A DNA stretch of 43,286 nucleotides, taken from Avoscillospira sp045652125 (lineage in GTDB: Bacteria > Bacillota > Clostridia > Oscillospirales > Oscillospiraceae). The DNA lies in contig JAZRTT010000015.1 in assembly GCA_045652125.1 (NCBI GenBank), positions 1-43,286 of the forward strand, written 5' to 3'. The first letter of the stretch is position 1, and every line of letters starts with the position of its first letter. Of the stretch, positions 7,844-16,556 are shown in pieces. The position numbers were made by a program, and so were the translations under genes. Below the pieces are notes generated by a model, which saw nothing but the letters and a program-made list of their open reading frames with translations, was not told the origin of the DNA and did no database searches.

Positions 7844-9028
7844 ATGAACCAGGAACAAACCTTCCGGGATCTTGGTCTCTCGGAGGAGATCTTAAAAGCA
7901 TTGGAGAAAAAGGGCTACGGCTATCCCACCAAAGTTCAGGCCGAAGCCATCCCTCCCTTTTTACAATGGAAAGATGTGATCGCAAAGGCTCCCACAGGCA
8001 CCGGCAAAACCTTTGCCTTCGGAATCCCAATGATCGAGCATATTGATGCAGAATCTAAGGATTTGCAGGGATTGGTTCTTGCCCCCACCCGGGAACTGGC
8101 CATCCAGATCTGCGATGAGCTGCGCGGCCTTCTGCGGTACTATAAAAACATCCGTGTTTCCGTTGTCTACGGTGGTCAAAAAATGGAGCCGCAGATCAAG
8201 GCATTGAACGCGCATCCCCAGATTCTCGTTGCTACCCCCGGCCGTCTCATGGACCACTATAACCGAAAAAATCTCCGTCTGGATAAGATTCACACCGTGG
8301 TTCTGGACGAGGCTGACCGGATGCTGGATATGGGATTTTTTAAGGATGTGACCCATATTCTGGATAAACTCAAAAACAAAAAGAGCATGGGTCTGTTCTC
8401 TGCCACCATTTCCCAGGAAGTTATGACCGTCAGTTGGATGTATCAGCGTGACGAGGTGGAGATCACCATCCCTGCAGACCAGGAAAACAAGCCCGATATT
8501 GACCAGTATTCTCTTACCGTCTCCCCTCTGGAAAAGACAGAGACGACCCTGCGGCTCATTCGTACCATGAATTACGAACGGGTCATCGTGTTCTGCAATA
8601 CAAAGCATATGTGTCAACGGCTCAGCGATGACCTTCGCCGCGCCGGACTGGATGCCGACTGCATCCACGGAGACATCCGGCAGGCCACACGGGAAAAAAC
8701 CATGAAAACCTTCCGGGAGGGCAAGCTGGCGGTATTAATCGCCACCGATGTAGCTTCCCGCGGAATCGATGTGGATGATGTAGACTGCGTCATTAACTTT
8801 GATGTCCCCGAGGAAAATGAATACTATATCCACCGCATCGGCCGCACCGGAAGAGCCAAACGCAAAGGTGCCGCCTGGTCCATTCTGGGCAACTTCCCGG
8901 AAAAGGCTAAATTGGACGAGATCGCCAAGTACTCGCATTTCACCATTCGCCCCATGAAATTTACAGAAGATCATGTTTTGGTGGAAGAAGAGCTAAAAAA
9001 ACCGGTGGTCCGAAAGAAGTACCGTTGA
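7844..9028 (+). CDS. DEAD-box ATP-dependent RNA helicase
   Basis: A compact 394-residue helicase with little beyond the two RecA-like lobes. Motifs in order: the Q motif region (YPTKVQAEAIP, about residue 26), Walker A APTGTGKT (about 48), PTRELA, TPGRL, DEAD (LDEADRMLDMGF, about 154), SAT (FSATIS), ATDVASRGIDV (about 304) and HRIGRTGRA (about 330). It unwinds or remodels RNA duplexes using ATP, probably in ribosome assembly or mRNA decay. There is no long basic C-terminal tail of the DeaD/CshA type, only a short one ending KKPVVRKKYR. Its stop overlaps the TTG start of the DprA-like gene (TTGA), so the two are co-translated. Confidence 0.94.
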   Translation: MNQEQTFRDLGLSEEILKALEKKGYGYPTKVQAEAIPPFLQWKDVIAKAPTGTGKTFAFGIPMIEHIDAESKDLQGLVLAPTRELAIQICDELRGLLRYYKNIRVSVVYGGQKMEPQIKALNAHPQILVATPGRLMDHYNRKNLRLDKIHTVVLDEADRMLDMGFFKDVTHILDKLKNKKSMGLFSATISQEVMTVSWMYQRDEVEITIPADQENKPDIDQYSLTVSPLEKTETTLRLIRTMNYERVIVFCNTKHMCQRLSDDLRRAGLDADCIHGDIRQATREKTMKTFREGKLAVLIATDVASRGIDVDDVDCVINFDVPEENEYYIHRIGRTGRAKRKGAAWSILGNFPEKAKLDEIAKYSHFTIRPMKFTEDHVLVEEELKKPVVRKKYR

Positions 9029-9882
9029 CCGCCGCAGAAGAAGGCGTGCTGCTGCTGTGCTGCCGTCTGGGTGATTTAAACTGCAAACCACTGACAATGC
9101 CCCAGTTTCGCGAACTGGGGCATCGGGTGCGTGCCGGACTTACCGGAAAAGACCCTCTGCGGCAGCTTCAGGTTGCAGATCTGACCGCTTTGGGTTATGA
9201 AGAAACACAGGCAGATGAAATCCTTCGTCTATTGGACCGGGACGATCGATTATTGGCCTACCTGCACCAAGCCGAGGATCTGAATATCCACCCCATCACC
9301 CGGCTCTCTGTCGGTTATCCCCAATCTTTTTCGCAAACATTGGGGCTTTCCGCCCCACCGGTTTTGTTTTATCGGGGGGATCTGACCCTGCTGTCCACCC
9401 CCTCTGTTTCCGTAGTCGGTTCCCGGCGTCTGTTGCCGAAAAATGAAGCCTTTGCCCGGGAAAGCGGACAATACCTTTCCCGCACAGGCAGAACCCTCGT
9501 CTCCGGCGGTGCCATTGGGGCAGACCGGATCGCACAGGAGGCCTGCCTTTCCAATGGCGGATCTACTGTAATTTTCCCGGCAGACCGACTGATGGACCAC
9601 CGGCCGGAGGAACGGACTTTGTATCTGTGCACTGACGGTTTTGATATTCCCTTTTCCGTCCCCCGTGCCTTGTCCCGAAATAAACTGATCCACATTCAGG
9701 GGCAAAAAACATTGGCTGTCCAATGTGCCTGCGGTGTGGGGGGCACTTGGCAGGGGTGTATGGAAAACCTGAAGTGCCATTGGTCAAAATTGTATGTCTT
9801 TGCAGACGGTTCTCAGGGAACCGTGGCATTGGCAGCGCAGGGAGCCATTCCCATTGCCCACCCATCCAAATTGGATGATTAA
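9025..9882 (+). CDS. DprA/Smf-like Rossmann-fold protein (divergent)
   Basis: The 285-residue product resembles DprA, the loader of RecA on incoming single-stranded DNA. The N-terminal 100 residues are helical (SAM/HhH-like), then comes the Rossmann core from about 100: PPVLFYRGD, VGSRRLLPKNEAFARESG, SGGAIGADRIAQEA and SRNKLIHIQGQKTLAVQC. It departs from canonical DprA where IAVLG is replaced by STVIFPADRL, where a Cys-rich CACGVGGTWQGCMENLKC segment follows, and in lacking a C-terminal winged helix. It starts with TTG inside the helicase stop (TTGA) and has only a weak Shine-Dalgarno sequence, so translational coupling decides the start. It may be a paralogue with a function other than transformation. 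Confidence 0.75.
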   Translation: MTAAEEGVLLLCCRLGDLNCKPLTMPQFRELGHRVRAGLTGKDPLRQLQVADLTALGYEETQADEILRLLDRDDRLLAYLHQAEDLNIHPITRLSVGYPQSFSQTLGLSAPPVLFYRGDLTLLSTPSVSVVGSRRLLPKNEAFARESGQYLSRTGRTLVSGGAIGADRIAQEACLSNGGSTVIFPADRLMDHRPEERTLYLCTDGFDIPFSVPRALSRNKLIHIQGQKTLAVQCACGVGGTWQGCMENLKCHWSKLYVFADGSQGTVALAAQGAIPIAHPSKLDD

Positions 9883-9884
9883 CA

Positions 9885-9924
9885 AAAAAAGATGCCATCC
9901 CGTTGTTGGGATGGCATCTTTTTT
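9885..9924. terminator. Bidirectional terminator between the dprA-like and DUF47 genes
   Basis: Perfect 17-bp stem with A-run and T-run ends (9885-9901 and 9908-9924) and a GTTGTT loop. The genes converge and the hairpin has T-runs on both strands. Confidence 0.95.
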
Positions 9925-9930
9925 AGGCTA

Positions 9931-10554
9931 TCAGGTATTTTTCATGACCACAGTCTCAACACAATCAGACACATGCTCGCAGGAGTCAGCGCAATTTTCC
10001 ATCTTGTTATACAAATCACGCCAGGAGATGATCTCCAGAACATTTTCGCAGTGAGCAGACAGGTTTTTGTTTGCCTCCAGATACAAGGCATCGCATTCTT
10101 CTTCCAATTGGTTCAGGGCGACCACTGCTGCGTGAAGCCGCTGGGGTTTCTTGAAGTTGATCAGTTCTGTAAGCATTTCCTTCATAAGTTCACAGCACCG
10201 CACCAGCATCTTGGCAAAGGTCAAAGATTCAGGTGTTGCGGAAGGAATCCCATACATATAAAAGCCCTGCAGAACTTCTTCAATGGCATCCGGCACATCA
10301 TCGATACACTGGCTGATCAGGGCCAGATCTTCCCGATCAATGGGAGTCACAAAAGCCTTTGCCAATGCAGCCGCCATCTCATGCTTTTTTTCATCGCCTG
10401 CATGCTCATACTCATGCATGGTTTTGAGCATATTCTGCAGGCGGGCAGAATCATAATTTTCCAAGCACTCCACCAAATAATTGGCAGCCTTGCAGGCACA
10501 GTCGGCAGCCTGCACAAAGTTTTCAAAATAGAAACGATCCGCTTTTCCAGCCAT
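9931..10554 (-). CDS. DUF47 (PhoU-like) accessory protein of the Pit transporter
   Basis: A 207-residue all-helical protein of the DUF47/PhoU-divergent family, which is typically encoded beside Pit phosphate transporters and thought to regulate them. Visible features are the N-terminal FYFENFVQAADCACKAANYL, the EHAGDEKKHEM segment (about residue 50) with acidic/His residues typical of the family's metal-binding motif, and PIDREDLALISQCIDDVPDAIEE (about 70). It lies 19 bases after pit in the same orientation, so it belongs to the pit operon. The function is inferred from family and context. Confidence 0.87.
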   Translation of the reverse strand: MAGKADRFYFENFVQAADCACKAANYLVECLENYDSARLQNMLKTMHEYEHAGDEKKHEMAAALAKAFVTPIDREDLALISQCIDDVPDAIEEVLQGFYMYGIPSATPESLTFAKMLVRCCELMKEMLTELINFKKPQRLHAAVVALNQLEEECDALYLEANKNLSAHCENVLEIISWRDLYNKMENCADSCEHVSDCVETVVMKNT

Positions 10555-10573
10555 AATATACTTCCTTCCTTCC

Positions 10574-11626
10574 TTAGAAGATCATCATAAAGATCTTTGT
10601 CATAATAAATCCAATGAGGCCGCAGCCGGGGAATGTCAAAATCCATGTCATACACATTTCCTTGACCACGCCAAAGTTGATTGCTTTCACATTCCGGACA
10701 GCACCGACACCCATAATCGAGGTCGTCTTGGCATGGGTCGTGGAAACAGGCAAGCTGAGAACCGAACACAGCAGCAGGGAGGTAGATGCTGCCAAGTCAG
10801 CAGAAAATCCTTGATACTTTTCCAGCTTTACCATATCCATGCCAACAGACTTGATGATCTTTTTGCCGCCGATCGCCGTACCCAATCCCATGATTACCGC
10901 ACACATTACCATGATCCATGTCTCGGGCTGCATGGTTGTGGGGATATCCTGCCCTTGAGACATGAACAGGCACAGAATAATGATACCCATGAACTTCTGC
11001 CCGTCCTGTGCGCCATGCATAAAGGCAGAGTAAGCAGCACCAAAAATCTGGGCATACTTGAATACAGGCTCCGTCTTTCTCCGCTCTACATTGTAGAAAA
11101 GTTTGGTCACCAATCTGCAAATCAACCAGCCAAGGCCAAAGCCCAGCGTTACGGAAATCACAATGCCATAAAGCACCTTTACCCACTCAGAACCATTGAC
11201 ACCTGCAAAACTTCCGTGAAGTGCAATGGCACTGCCGGAGAGACCGGCAATCAGTGCATGACTCTCACTGGTAGGGATTCCGAAAACAAATGCAGCGGTT
11301 GCCCATGTAACAATCGCAAACATTGCCGCACTCAAAGCCACAACAGCTTCATCGGGATTGTTGCCAAAATCCACCATTTTGGTAATCGTTTGAGCAACTT
11401 TCGGACTGAGCATGGTCATAATATATACGCCCAAAAAATTAAACACGGCAGCCATAATGATTGCCGCCCGGGCAGACATACAGCGAGTGACCACGCAGGT
11501 AGCGATAGCATTGGGCGCATCTGTCCAACCATTGACCAAAATGACGCCCAACGTCAGGGCGACAGCCAAAAACAGCAGCGGGTTCTGAACCATCTGGCCC
11601 CAAAAATACGAAAGCGATAAATTCAT
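10574..11626 (-). CDS. pit: Inorganic phosphate transporter, PiT family
   Basis: A 350-residue polytopic membrane protein with about ten hydrophobic segments. The two family signatures are present: NGWTDAPNAIAT near residue 33 (the GANDVANA-type repeat) and FMHGAQDGQKFMG near 205. It imports phosphate coupled to H+ or Na+. The start at 11626 is chosen because AGGGAGGA stands right before it; an upstream in-frame extension lacks such a site. It is first in a two-gene operon with the DUF47 protein. Confidence 0.92.
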   Translation of the reverse strand: MNLSLSYFWGQMVQNPLLFLAVALTLGVILVNGWTDAPNAIATCVVTRCMSARAAIIMAAVFNFLGVYIMTMLSPKVAQTITKMVDFGNNPDEAVVALSAAMFAIVTWATAAFVFGIPTSESHALIAGLSGSAIALHGSFAGVNGSEWVKVLYGIVISVTLGFGLGWLICRLVTKLFYNVERRKTEPVFKYAQIFGAAYSAFMHGAQDGQKFMGIIILCLFMSQGQDIPTTMQPETWIMVMCAVIMGLGTAIGGKKIIKSVGMDMVKLEKYQGFSADLAASTSLLLCSVLSLPVSTTHAKTTSIMGVGAVRNVKAINFGVVKEMCMTWILTFPGCGLIGFIMTKIFMMIF

Positions 11627-11683
11627 GAAAATCCTCCCTAACAAGATGGTATCCCTCATGCAAACTCAAGATACGCCCTTATA

Positions 11684-11711
11684 ATTATAACATATCTTGT
11701 CGGAAAGGCAA
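11684..11711 (-). promoter_or_regulatory. Promoter for pit-DUF47
   Basis: Minus strand TTGCCT (11706-11711), 16-base spacer, TATAAT (11684-11689). ATCTTGAG occurs on both sides of it (about 30 bases upstream and 20 downstream on the minus strand), a possible operator pair. Confidence 0.6.
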
Positions 11712-12023
11712 GCGAAATATCTCAAGATCAGCACAGAAGTAAAACTTATAAACAGGCAGACCATGCCAAAACCTTTTGGTCGGCATGGCTTATTTTCGAT
11801 TTATTCGTTGTTATGCAGGGGGTCTATTCTTATAGTATTATACACCATTTTGGGGATTTTCCAAGCATTTTTCAAAATGGAATTTTCAAAACCCAGGGGT
11901 AAATCCCCAGGAAACCCATGCCGTAAAAAGCCCCTTTGGGCGTTTTGCTTCATTCCTCAAAGCTCGGAGTTTATCAAATATTTTCATTAAAATATTGGGT
12001 TTTTACCCCAAAAACAAAGAAAA
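11712..12023. other. Noncoding region between pit promoter and tRNA terminator
   Basis: About 310 bases without a credible gene. It holds an imperfect hairpin (CCATGCC...GGCATGG, about 11761-11788) followed on the plus strand by TTATTTT, and a GCCC-AAAG-GGGC stem followed by TTTTT on the minus strand (about 11923-11940). Either could end a small RNA, but no promoter for one is clear and I recognise no RNA family. Confidence 0.4.
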
Positions 12024-12050
12024 AACCGCAAGTCGTAAAGACTTGCGGTT
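12024..12050 (-). terminator. Terminator of tRNA-Ser
   Basis: 11-bp perfect stem (12024-12034 and 12040-12050), 5-base loop, then TTTTTTC on the minus strand, immediately after the tRNA CCA end. Confidence 0.93.
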
Positions 12051-12051
12051 A

Positions 12052-12143
12052 TGGCGGAGTGGGAGGGATTCGAACCCTCGGACGGCTTTTGACCGTCACA
12101 CGATTTCCAGTCGTGCTCGTTATGACCTCTTCGATACCACTCC
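12052..12143 (-). tRNA. tRNA-Ser (anticodon GGA)
   Basis: On the minus strand the 7-bp acceptor stem GGAGTGG pairs with CCACTCC, followed by G73 and an encoded CCA. The anticodon arm reads CACGA-CTGGAAA-TCGTG, giving anticodon GGA, which reads UCC and UCU. A long variable arm (GACGGTC...) typical of serine tRNAs and the TTCGAAT T-loop are present. Total length with CCA is 92 bases. It has its own promoter and terminator. Confidence 0.97.
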
Positions 12144-12173
12144 ATCGAGCGTTGCTGTTCAAACAGCTCGCTC

Positions 12174-12202
12174 ATCATACACGATATTGCTCGATTTGTC
12201 AA
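12174..12202 (-). promoter_or_regulatory. Promoter for tRNA-Ser
   Basis: Minus strand TTGACA (12197-12202), 17-base spacer, TATGAT (12174-12179). It would give a leader of about 25 bases containing a small GAGCG-type hairpin before the tRNA 5' end. Confidence 0.83.
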
Positions 12203-12481
12203 GGTGTTTTCTGATTTTTTCCGTATTTTTTCATTCTGCTTTTCGATTGTTAAAGAAGAACCGGACACCTTGCATTTTGGCAGTATTCTTTTTATCCTGC
12301 TCCAAACAGTTGACAATCATTTATTTTGCAAGATTTATATCGTATGGTTATTCACAGTTTTAACAGGTTTTGCACAGTTTGCAGCCGTTATTCCTTATTT
12401 TCTCCTTTGATTATCTCTTCACCATTCATTTCGTTGTTTACATAATTACATTTTCTCTGAAAATTTACCATAACTTTGCCA
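12203..12481. other. AT-rich spacer downstream of tsaD
   Basis: About 280 bases of T-rich sequence with no ORF I trust. One TTATTCACA (12348-12356) and a weak ATTTTC/GAAAAT hairpin near 12461 are the only structures noted. No strong terminator for tsaD is visible. Confidence 0.4.
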
Positions 12482-13519
12482 TTAAAATTGCAAATTTTCC
12501 ATTTTCAAAGTTTCTCCGTCAATGGCCATGGTGGCATACGCATTAAGATCCTGCCCTGCCCGTACACCGGAAAGATACTCATAATAAGCCTGTGCGCCGA
12601 TCATGGCACCATTGTCTCCGCAGAGGCTTAATGGCGGCATATAAAGCGCTGCCCCCAATTTTTCCGCCGCTTGCTGCAAGTCCCGACGGATACGGGAATT
12701 GGCAGCCACACCGCCGGCAATGGCCAACTTCCCATACCCTGTCTGCTTTAGTGCCTCTATGGTTCTCGGCACGAGCATTTGGCTGACAGCCAGAGAAAAG
12801 GAAGCACACAGGGACGGAACATCCAGTTCTTCTCCTTTTTGCTCTGCATTATGGATCAGGTTGATGGCAGCCGTTTTTAATCCGGAGAAAGACATATCCA
12901 ACGGGTTGCCGGTGAGTTTTGTGTGGGGCATGGGGTATTTGGTCTCATCCCCTGTCTGAGCCATACGGTCCAGTGCTGCACCGCCGGGATATGCCATTCC
13001 AAGAAGCCTTGCGACTTTATCAAAGCACTCTCCGGCCGCATCGTCCCTTGTAGTGCCAAGAATTCGGAATTTCGTATAATCCTGCACATCTACGATGAGA
13101 CTGTGGCCACCGGATGCCACCAAACACAAAAACGGCGGCTCCAGTTCCGGATATGCCAGATAATTGGCAGCAATATGCCCCCGAATGTGATGAACAGGTA
13201 TCAGCGGTACATTCAGCGCCATTGCTGCCGCCTTTGCAAAGTTAACACCCACCAGCACAGCCCCAATGAGGCCGGGCGCATAAGTAACCGCTATGGCATC
13301 TATGTCCTTCCGCATGAGACCGGATGTCTCCAATGCCTGCTCAGCCAATCCGGAGATCGCTTCCACATGTTTTCGCGAAGCAATTTCCGGCACCACTCCG
13401 CCATAAATTTTATGCAGCTCTACCTGAGAGGCGATGCAGTCAGTCAAAACCTTTCTGCCATCCTCTACGATCGCCACAGCAGTCTCATCACATGAGGATT
13501 CCACCGCCAGAATTTTCAT
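12482..13519 (-). CDS. tsaD: tRNA N6-adenosine threonylcarbamoyltransferase
   Basis: TsaD transfers the threonylcarbamoyl group to A37 of ANN-decoding tRNAs, working with TsaB and TsaE. Starting at the ATG at 13519 the protein has 345 residues. This start forms an ATGA overlap with the rimI stop and has AAAGGA 9 bases upstream; the ATG three codons earlier touches that site and is unlikely. Motifs: ILAVESSCDETA at the N-terminus, the metal ligands in HHIRGH (about 108), ASGGHS, and GGVAANSRIR plus CGDNGAMI near the C-terminus. It is last in polA-rimI-tsaD. Confidence 0.96.
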   Translation of the reverse strand: MKILAVESSCDETAVAIVEDGRKVLTDCIASQVELHKIYGGVVPEIASRKHVEAISGLAEQALETSGLMRKDIDAIAVTYAPGLIGAVLVGVNFAKAAAMALNVPLIPVHHIRGHIAANYLAYPELEPPFLCLVASGGHSLIVDVQDYTKFRILGTTRDDAAGECFDKVARLLGMAYPGGAALDRMAQTGDETKYPMPHTKLTGNPLDMSFSGLKTAAINLIHNAEQKGEELDVPSLCASFSLAVSQMLVPRTIEALKQTGYGKLAIAGGVAANSRIRRDLQQAAEKLGAALYMPPLSLCGDNGAMIGAQAYYEYLSGVRAGQDLNAYATMAIDGETLKMENLQF

Positions 13520-13971
13520 GGCTCCCATTCCTTTCTGAGAATCAACGCATCCTCTTTGGGGTTGCGATAGTAATTGGGTCTTCGTCCGACCTGAATATAG
13601 CCCAAGCTGCCATAAAGTGCAATCGCCGGGGCATTGGAAACTCGCACCTCCAGGGTCAGGCTGTGGACCTGATTGGCTGCCAGTGCCCGCTGAAGCGAAA
13701 GAAGCAATGTACTTGCAATGCCCATTCTGCGATAGGCAGGTGCAACTGCCACATTCATCACATCCGCTTCACCCAGAACGCTCTGGCTGCCCACATAACC
13801 TGCAACCTCTCCCTCTGTCAAGGCTACCAGCCATAGGCTCAAAGGATTGGTCAATTCACTGCGGATGCTCTGATCCGGCCAAGGATCCCGAAAGCAGACC
13901 TTTTCCAATTCCGCAATGGCAGGCACATGGACCTCTTCCATGGGTACAATGGTAAACTCACTTTGCTTCAT
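13516..13971 (-). CDS. rimI: Ribosomal-protein-alanine N-acetyltransferase (GNAT)
   Basis: With the ATG at 13971 the product has 151 residues, the usual RimI size. It has the GNAT fold with the acetyl-CoA loop in VAPAYRRMGIASTLL (about 77) and the C-terminal LYGSLGYIQVGRRPNYY typical of RimI, which acetylates protein N-termini such as that of S18. The start lies 14 bases inside the end of polA, after AGGGAG at 9-base spacing, and its stop overlaps the tsaD start. RimI next to TsaD (often with TsaB) is a classic arrangement. TsaB and TsaE are not in this window. Confidence 0.92.
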   Translation of the reverse strand: MKQSEFTIVPMEEVHVPAIAELEKVCFRDPWPDQSIRSELTNPLSLWLVALTEGEVAGYVGSQSVLGEADVMNVAVAPAYRRMGIASTLLLSLQRALAANQVHSLTLEVRVSNAPAIALYGSLGYIQVGRRPNYYRNPKEDALILRKEWEP

Positions 13972-16462
13972 ACCAGCTTGCTCCCTGTTTGGCTTCCACC
14001 AGCAGCGGCACATCCAGCTCCGCCACCTGCTGCATTTCTTTTTCCAGAATATCTTTCACCGTCTTGGCTTCTGCCAAGGGACATTCTGCGATCAGTTCGT
14101 CATGAACCTGCAGGATCAGTTTGGCCTTCAGCTTTTTCTGCTTCAATGCCCGATCCACTCGAATCATAGCCAGCTTGATGATGTCGGCAGCCGTACCCTG
14201 TATGGGAGAATTCAGCGCCACCCGTTCACCAAAGGATCGGAGGTTGAAGTTGCTGCTCTTCAGCTCCGGCAGATATCGCTTGCGCCCGTAAAGGGTGGTC
14301 ACAAAGCCCATTTCCTTCCCTTGCAGGACGATGTTTTTCATATACTCCCGAACATTGCTGTAGTGATCCAGATAGGCATTCATGTAGGCCTTGGCTTCCT
14401 CGGGGAATACACCGATGTCCTGACTCAATGACCAGGCAGAGATGCCATAGACGATACCAAAATTGACAGCCTTGGCATTTCTTCGCATTTCGGCGGTCAC
14501 CTCTTCCAAAGGCACGTGGAACACCTGAGAAGCCGTAACGGCATGGATGTCCTCACCGGAAGAGAAGGCCTTGCACATGGCCTCATCATGGGCAATATGC
14601 GCCAGGACACGAAGCTCGATCTGGCTGTAATCTGCATCCACCAACACGCAGCCGTCTCCTGCCACGAACATTTTGCGAATCTCGCTGCCCAGTTCCCGAC
14701 GGACAGGAATATTCTGCAGATTGGGCTCTGCGGAGGACAGTCTGCCGGTGGCTGTGACCATATTTTGGAAGGTGGTATGGATGCGGCCGTCTTCGGCGAT
14801 CTCCTTCAGAAGTCCTTCGGCATAGGTGGAAGACAGCTTGGTCAGCATCCGATATTCCAGCACCGCATCTACGATGGGGTGCATGGGGCGAAGTTTTTCC
14901 AAGACTTCTGCATTGGTGGAATAACCGGTTTTGGTCTTTTTGACCGGAGGCAAGCCCAATTTTTCAAACAAGATCTCCCCCAATTGCTTGGGGGACAGAA
15001 TATTAAATTCCTCTCCTGCCAGATCGTAGACCTGCTGCTGGGCTTCTGTGATCCGTCCGTTCAGCATGGAGGCAAAGGACATCAGTGCCATCCGATCGAC
15101 GGTTATGCCGGTTCGCTCCATGTCAGACAAGACATCGCACAAAGGCAATTCGATCTCATAGTAAAGCTGCTCCAGGCTCTGCTTTCGCAGCTGCTCTTCC
15201 AAAATAGGCTTCAATTTCCAAAGGGCTGCCCCTTCCCCTGCCAAATCGCTGACGGTCTCATTGAGATAGGTCGCCGAAAGCTTTCGGAGGGAGTAATCAC
15301 CCAAAGAGGCATCCAGGGTATAGGCAGCAAGGGCTGCATCAAAGGGCGTCTGCTCTATCTTCCAGCCCAGCTCCAACAGCTTGCTGCGCAGGTTCTTCCA
15401 ATCGGCACAAACTCTGGGGGCATCGGATTCCCACAGAGGCTTCACAGTATCCAAATCGGTGACGCAAACACCCTTGTCCCATGCTACTGCGGCTTCCTTT
15501 TCAGAAACTGCCAAGGCGAATGCCATTCCCGCCTCCGGCAGGCAGGCGCAGCTGCAGACCTGTGCTTCTTTTTCCACAGGGGCTGCAGAGACTGCGTTAA
15601 GCCCATAGCGATCCATCAGCTTTATAAACTCCAGCCGCAGGAACAAGGTTTTCAGTTCCTCCCGGTTAACAGGCTGACAAAGGGCATCCTCCGGCCGGAA
15701 CTGAATGGGTGCTTCACAACGAATGGTCGCAAGATCATAGGAAAGTCTGGCATTTTCTTCGCCATTTTTCAGCTTATTTCGCAAATTTTCCTTGATCTGA
15801 TCACTTTCAATGTTCTCATAAACCCCATCCAGAGAGCCAAACTTCAGAAGAAGATCCGTGGCTGTCTTGGGACCGACCCCGGCAACACCGGGAATATTGT
15901 CCGAACTGTCACCCATAAGTGCTTTCAGGTCAATGAGGGTTTTGGGTTCAAAGCCGTAATCCTGCCGGAACTGTTCCGGTGTATAGAGGGTCGTGGTGGT
16001 CTGGCCGGCTCTGGTGGTCACCAGCTTCACGGACACGCAGTCGTTGACCAGCTGCAGGCTGTCCCGATCACCGGTAATAATGGTACACTTCCAGCCCTGT
16101 TCACAGCAAATTCGGCTGACCGTACCAATGACATCGTCTGCCTCCCAGCCCTGACATTCGTAGATGGGAATGTTCATGGCAGAGAGCACCTGCTTCATCA
16201 CCGGCATCTGCATGGCCAGCTCCTCCGGCATCCCGTGCCGGGTGGCTTTGTAGCCATCATACTGCAGATGTCGGAACGTCGGCCCGTGGAGATCAAACGC
16301 CACACACAGCGCATCGGGTTTATCTTCCTGCTCCAGCTTGTACAAAATATTCAAAAACCCGAAAATTGCATTGGTAAACAAGCCTTCTCTGGTGCTCAAT
16401 GGGCGAATCCCATAAAAAGCCCGGTTGATGACGCTGTTTCCGTCTAAAATCATCAAGTTCAT
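13958..16462 (-). CDS. polA: DNA polymerase I (5'-3' exonuclease plus polymerase)
   Basis: From the ATG at 16462 the protein has 834 residues. The N-terminal third is the 5'-3' exonuclease: LMILDGNSVINRAFYG, ECQGWEADDVIGT, ITGDRDSLQLV and GDSSDNIPGVAGVGPKTA. The middle domain has the 3'-5' exonuclease fold, but the catalytic DxE and Asp motifs are not recognisable, as is usual in Firmicutes. The polymerase domain has DADYSQIELRVLAHI, RRNAKAVNFGIVYG and the LQVHDE motif. It functions in repair and Okazaki fragment maturation. It is first in an overlapping operon with rimI and tsaD and has its own promoter. Confidence 0.96.
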   Translation of the reverse strand: MNLMILDGNSVINRAFYGIRPLSTREGLFTNAIFGFLNILYKLEQEDKPDALCVAFDLHGPTFRHLQYDGYKATRHGMPEELAMQMPVMKQVLSAMNIPIYECQGWEADDVIGTVSRICCEQGWKCTIITGDRDSLQLVNDCVSVKLVTTRAGQTTTTLYTPEQFRQDYGFEPKTLIDLKALMGDSSDNIPGVAGVGPKTATDLLLKFGSLDGVYENIESDQIKENLRNKLKNGEENARLSYDLATIRCEAPIQFRPEDALCQPVNREELKTLFLRLEFIKLMDRYGLNAVSAAPVEKEAQVCSCACLPEAGMAFALAVSEKEAAVAWDKGVCVTDLDTVKPLWESDAPRVCADWKNLRSKLLELGWKIEQTPFDAALAAYTLDASLGDYSLRKLSATYLNETVSDLAGEGAALWKLKPILEEQLRKQSLEQLYYEIELPLCDVLSDMERTGITVDRMALMSFASMLNGRITEAQQQVYDLAGEEFNILSPKQLGEILFEKLGLPPVKKTKTGYSTNAEVLEKLRPMHPIVDAVLEYRMLTKLSSTYAEGLLKEIAEDGRIHTTFQNMVTATGRLSSAEPNLQNIPVRRELGSEIRKMFVAGDGCVLVDADYSQIELRVLAHIAHDEAMCKAFSSGEDIHAVTASQVFHVPLEEVTAEMRRNAKAVNFGIVYGISAWSLSQDIGVFPEEAKAYMNAYLDHYSNVREYMKNIVLQGKEMGFVTTLYGRKRYLPELKSSNFNLRSFGERVALNSPIQGTAADIIKLAMIRVDRALKQKKLKAKLILQVHDELIAECPLAEAKTVKDILEKEMQQVAELDVPLLVEAKQGASWYEAK

Positions 16463-16489
16463 ACACCGGCCATCCTTTCCTTTGTTTTT

Positions 16490-16517
16490 ATTATAGCACA
16501 AGACGCCCCATATTCAA
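16490..16517 (-). promoter_or_regulatory. Promoter for polA-rimI-tsaD
   Basis: Minus strand TTGAAT (16512-16517), 16-base spacer, TATAAT (16490-16495), placed between the cysS terminator and polA. Confidence 0.75.
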
Positions 16518-16522
16518 AATAG

Positions 16523-16548
16523 AAAAAGGCGGCCAAAGCCGCCTTTTT
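16523..16548 (-). terminator. Terminator after cysS
   Basis: 11-bp perfect stem (16523-16533 and 16538-16548) with a 4-base loop and TTTTT on the minus strand. It separates the cysE-cysS unit from polA. Confidence 0.93.
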
Positions 16549-16556
16549 CTGTACCA

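Noticed and set aside
14516..16447. 643-codon open frame antisense to polA
   Set aside because: Shadow of the PolI reading frame; no ribosome site or recognisable domain.
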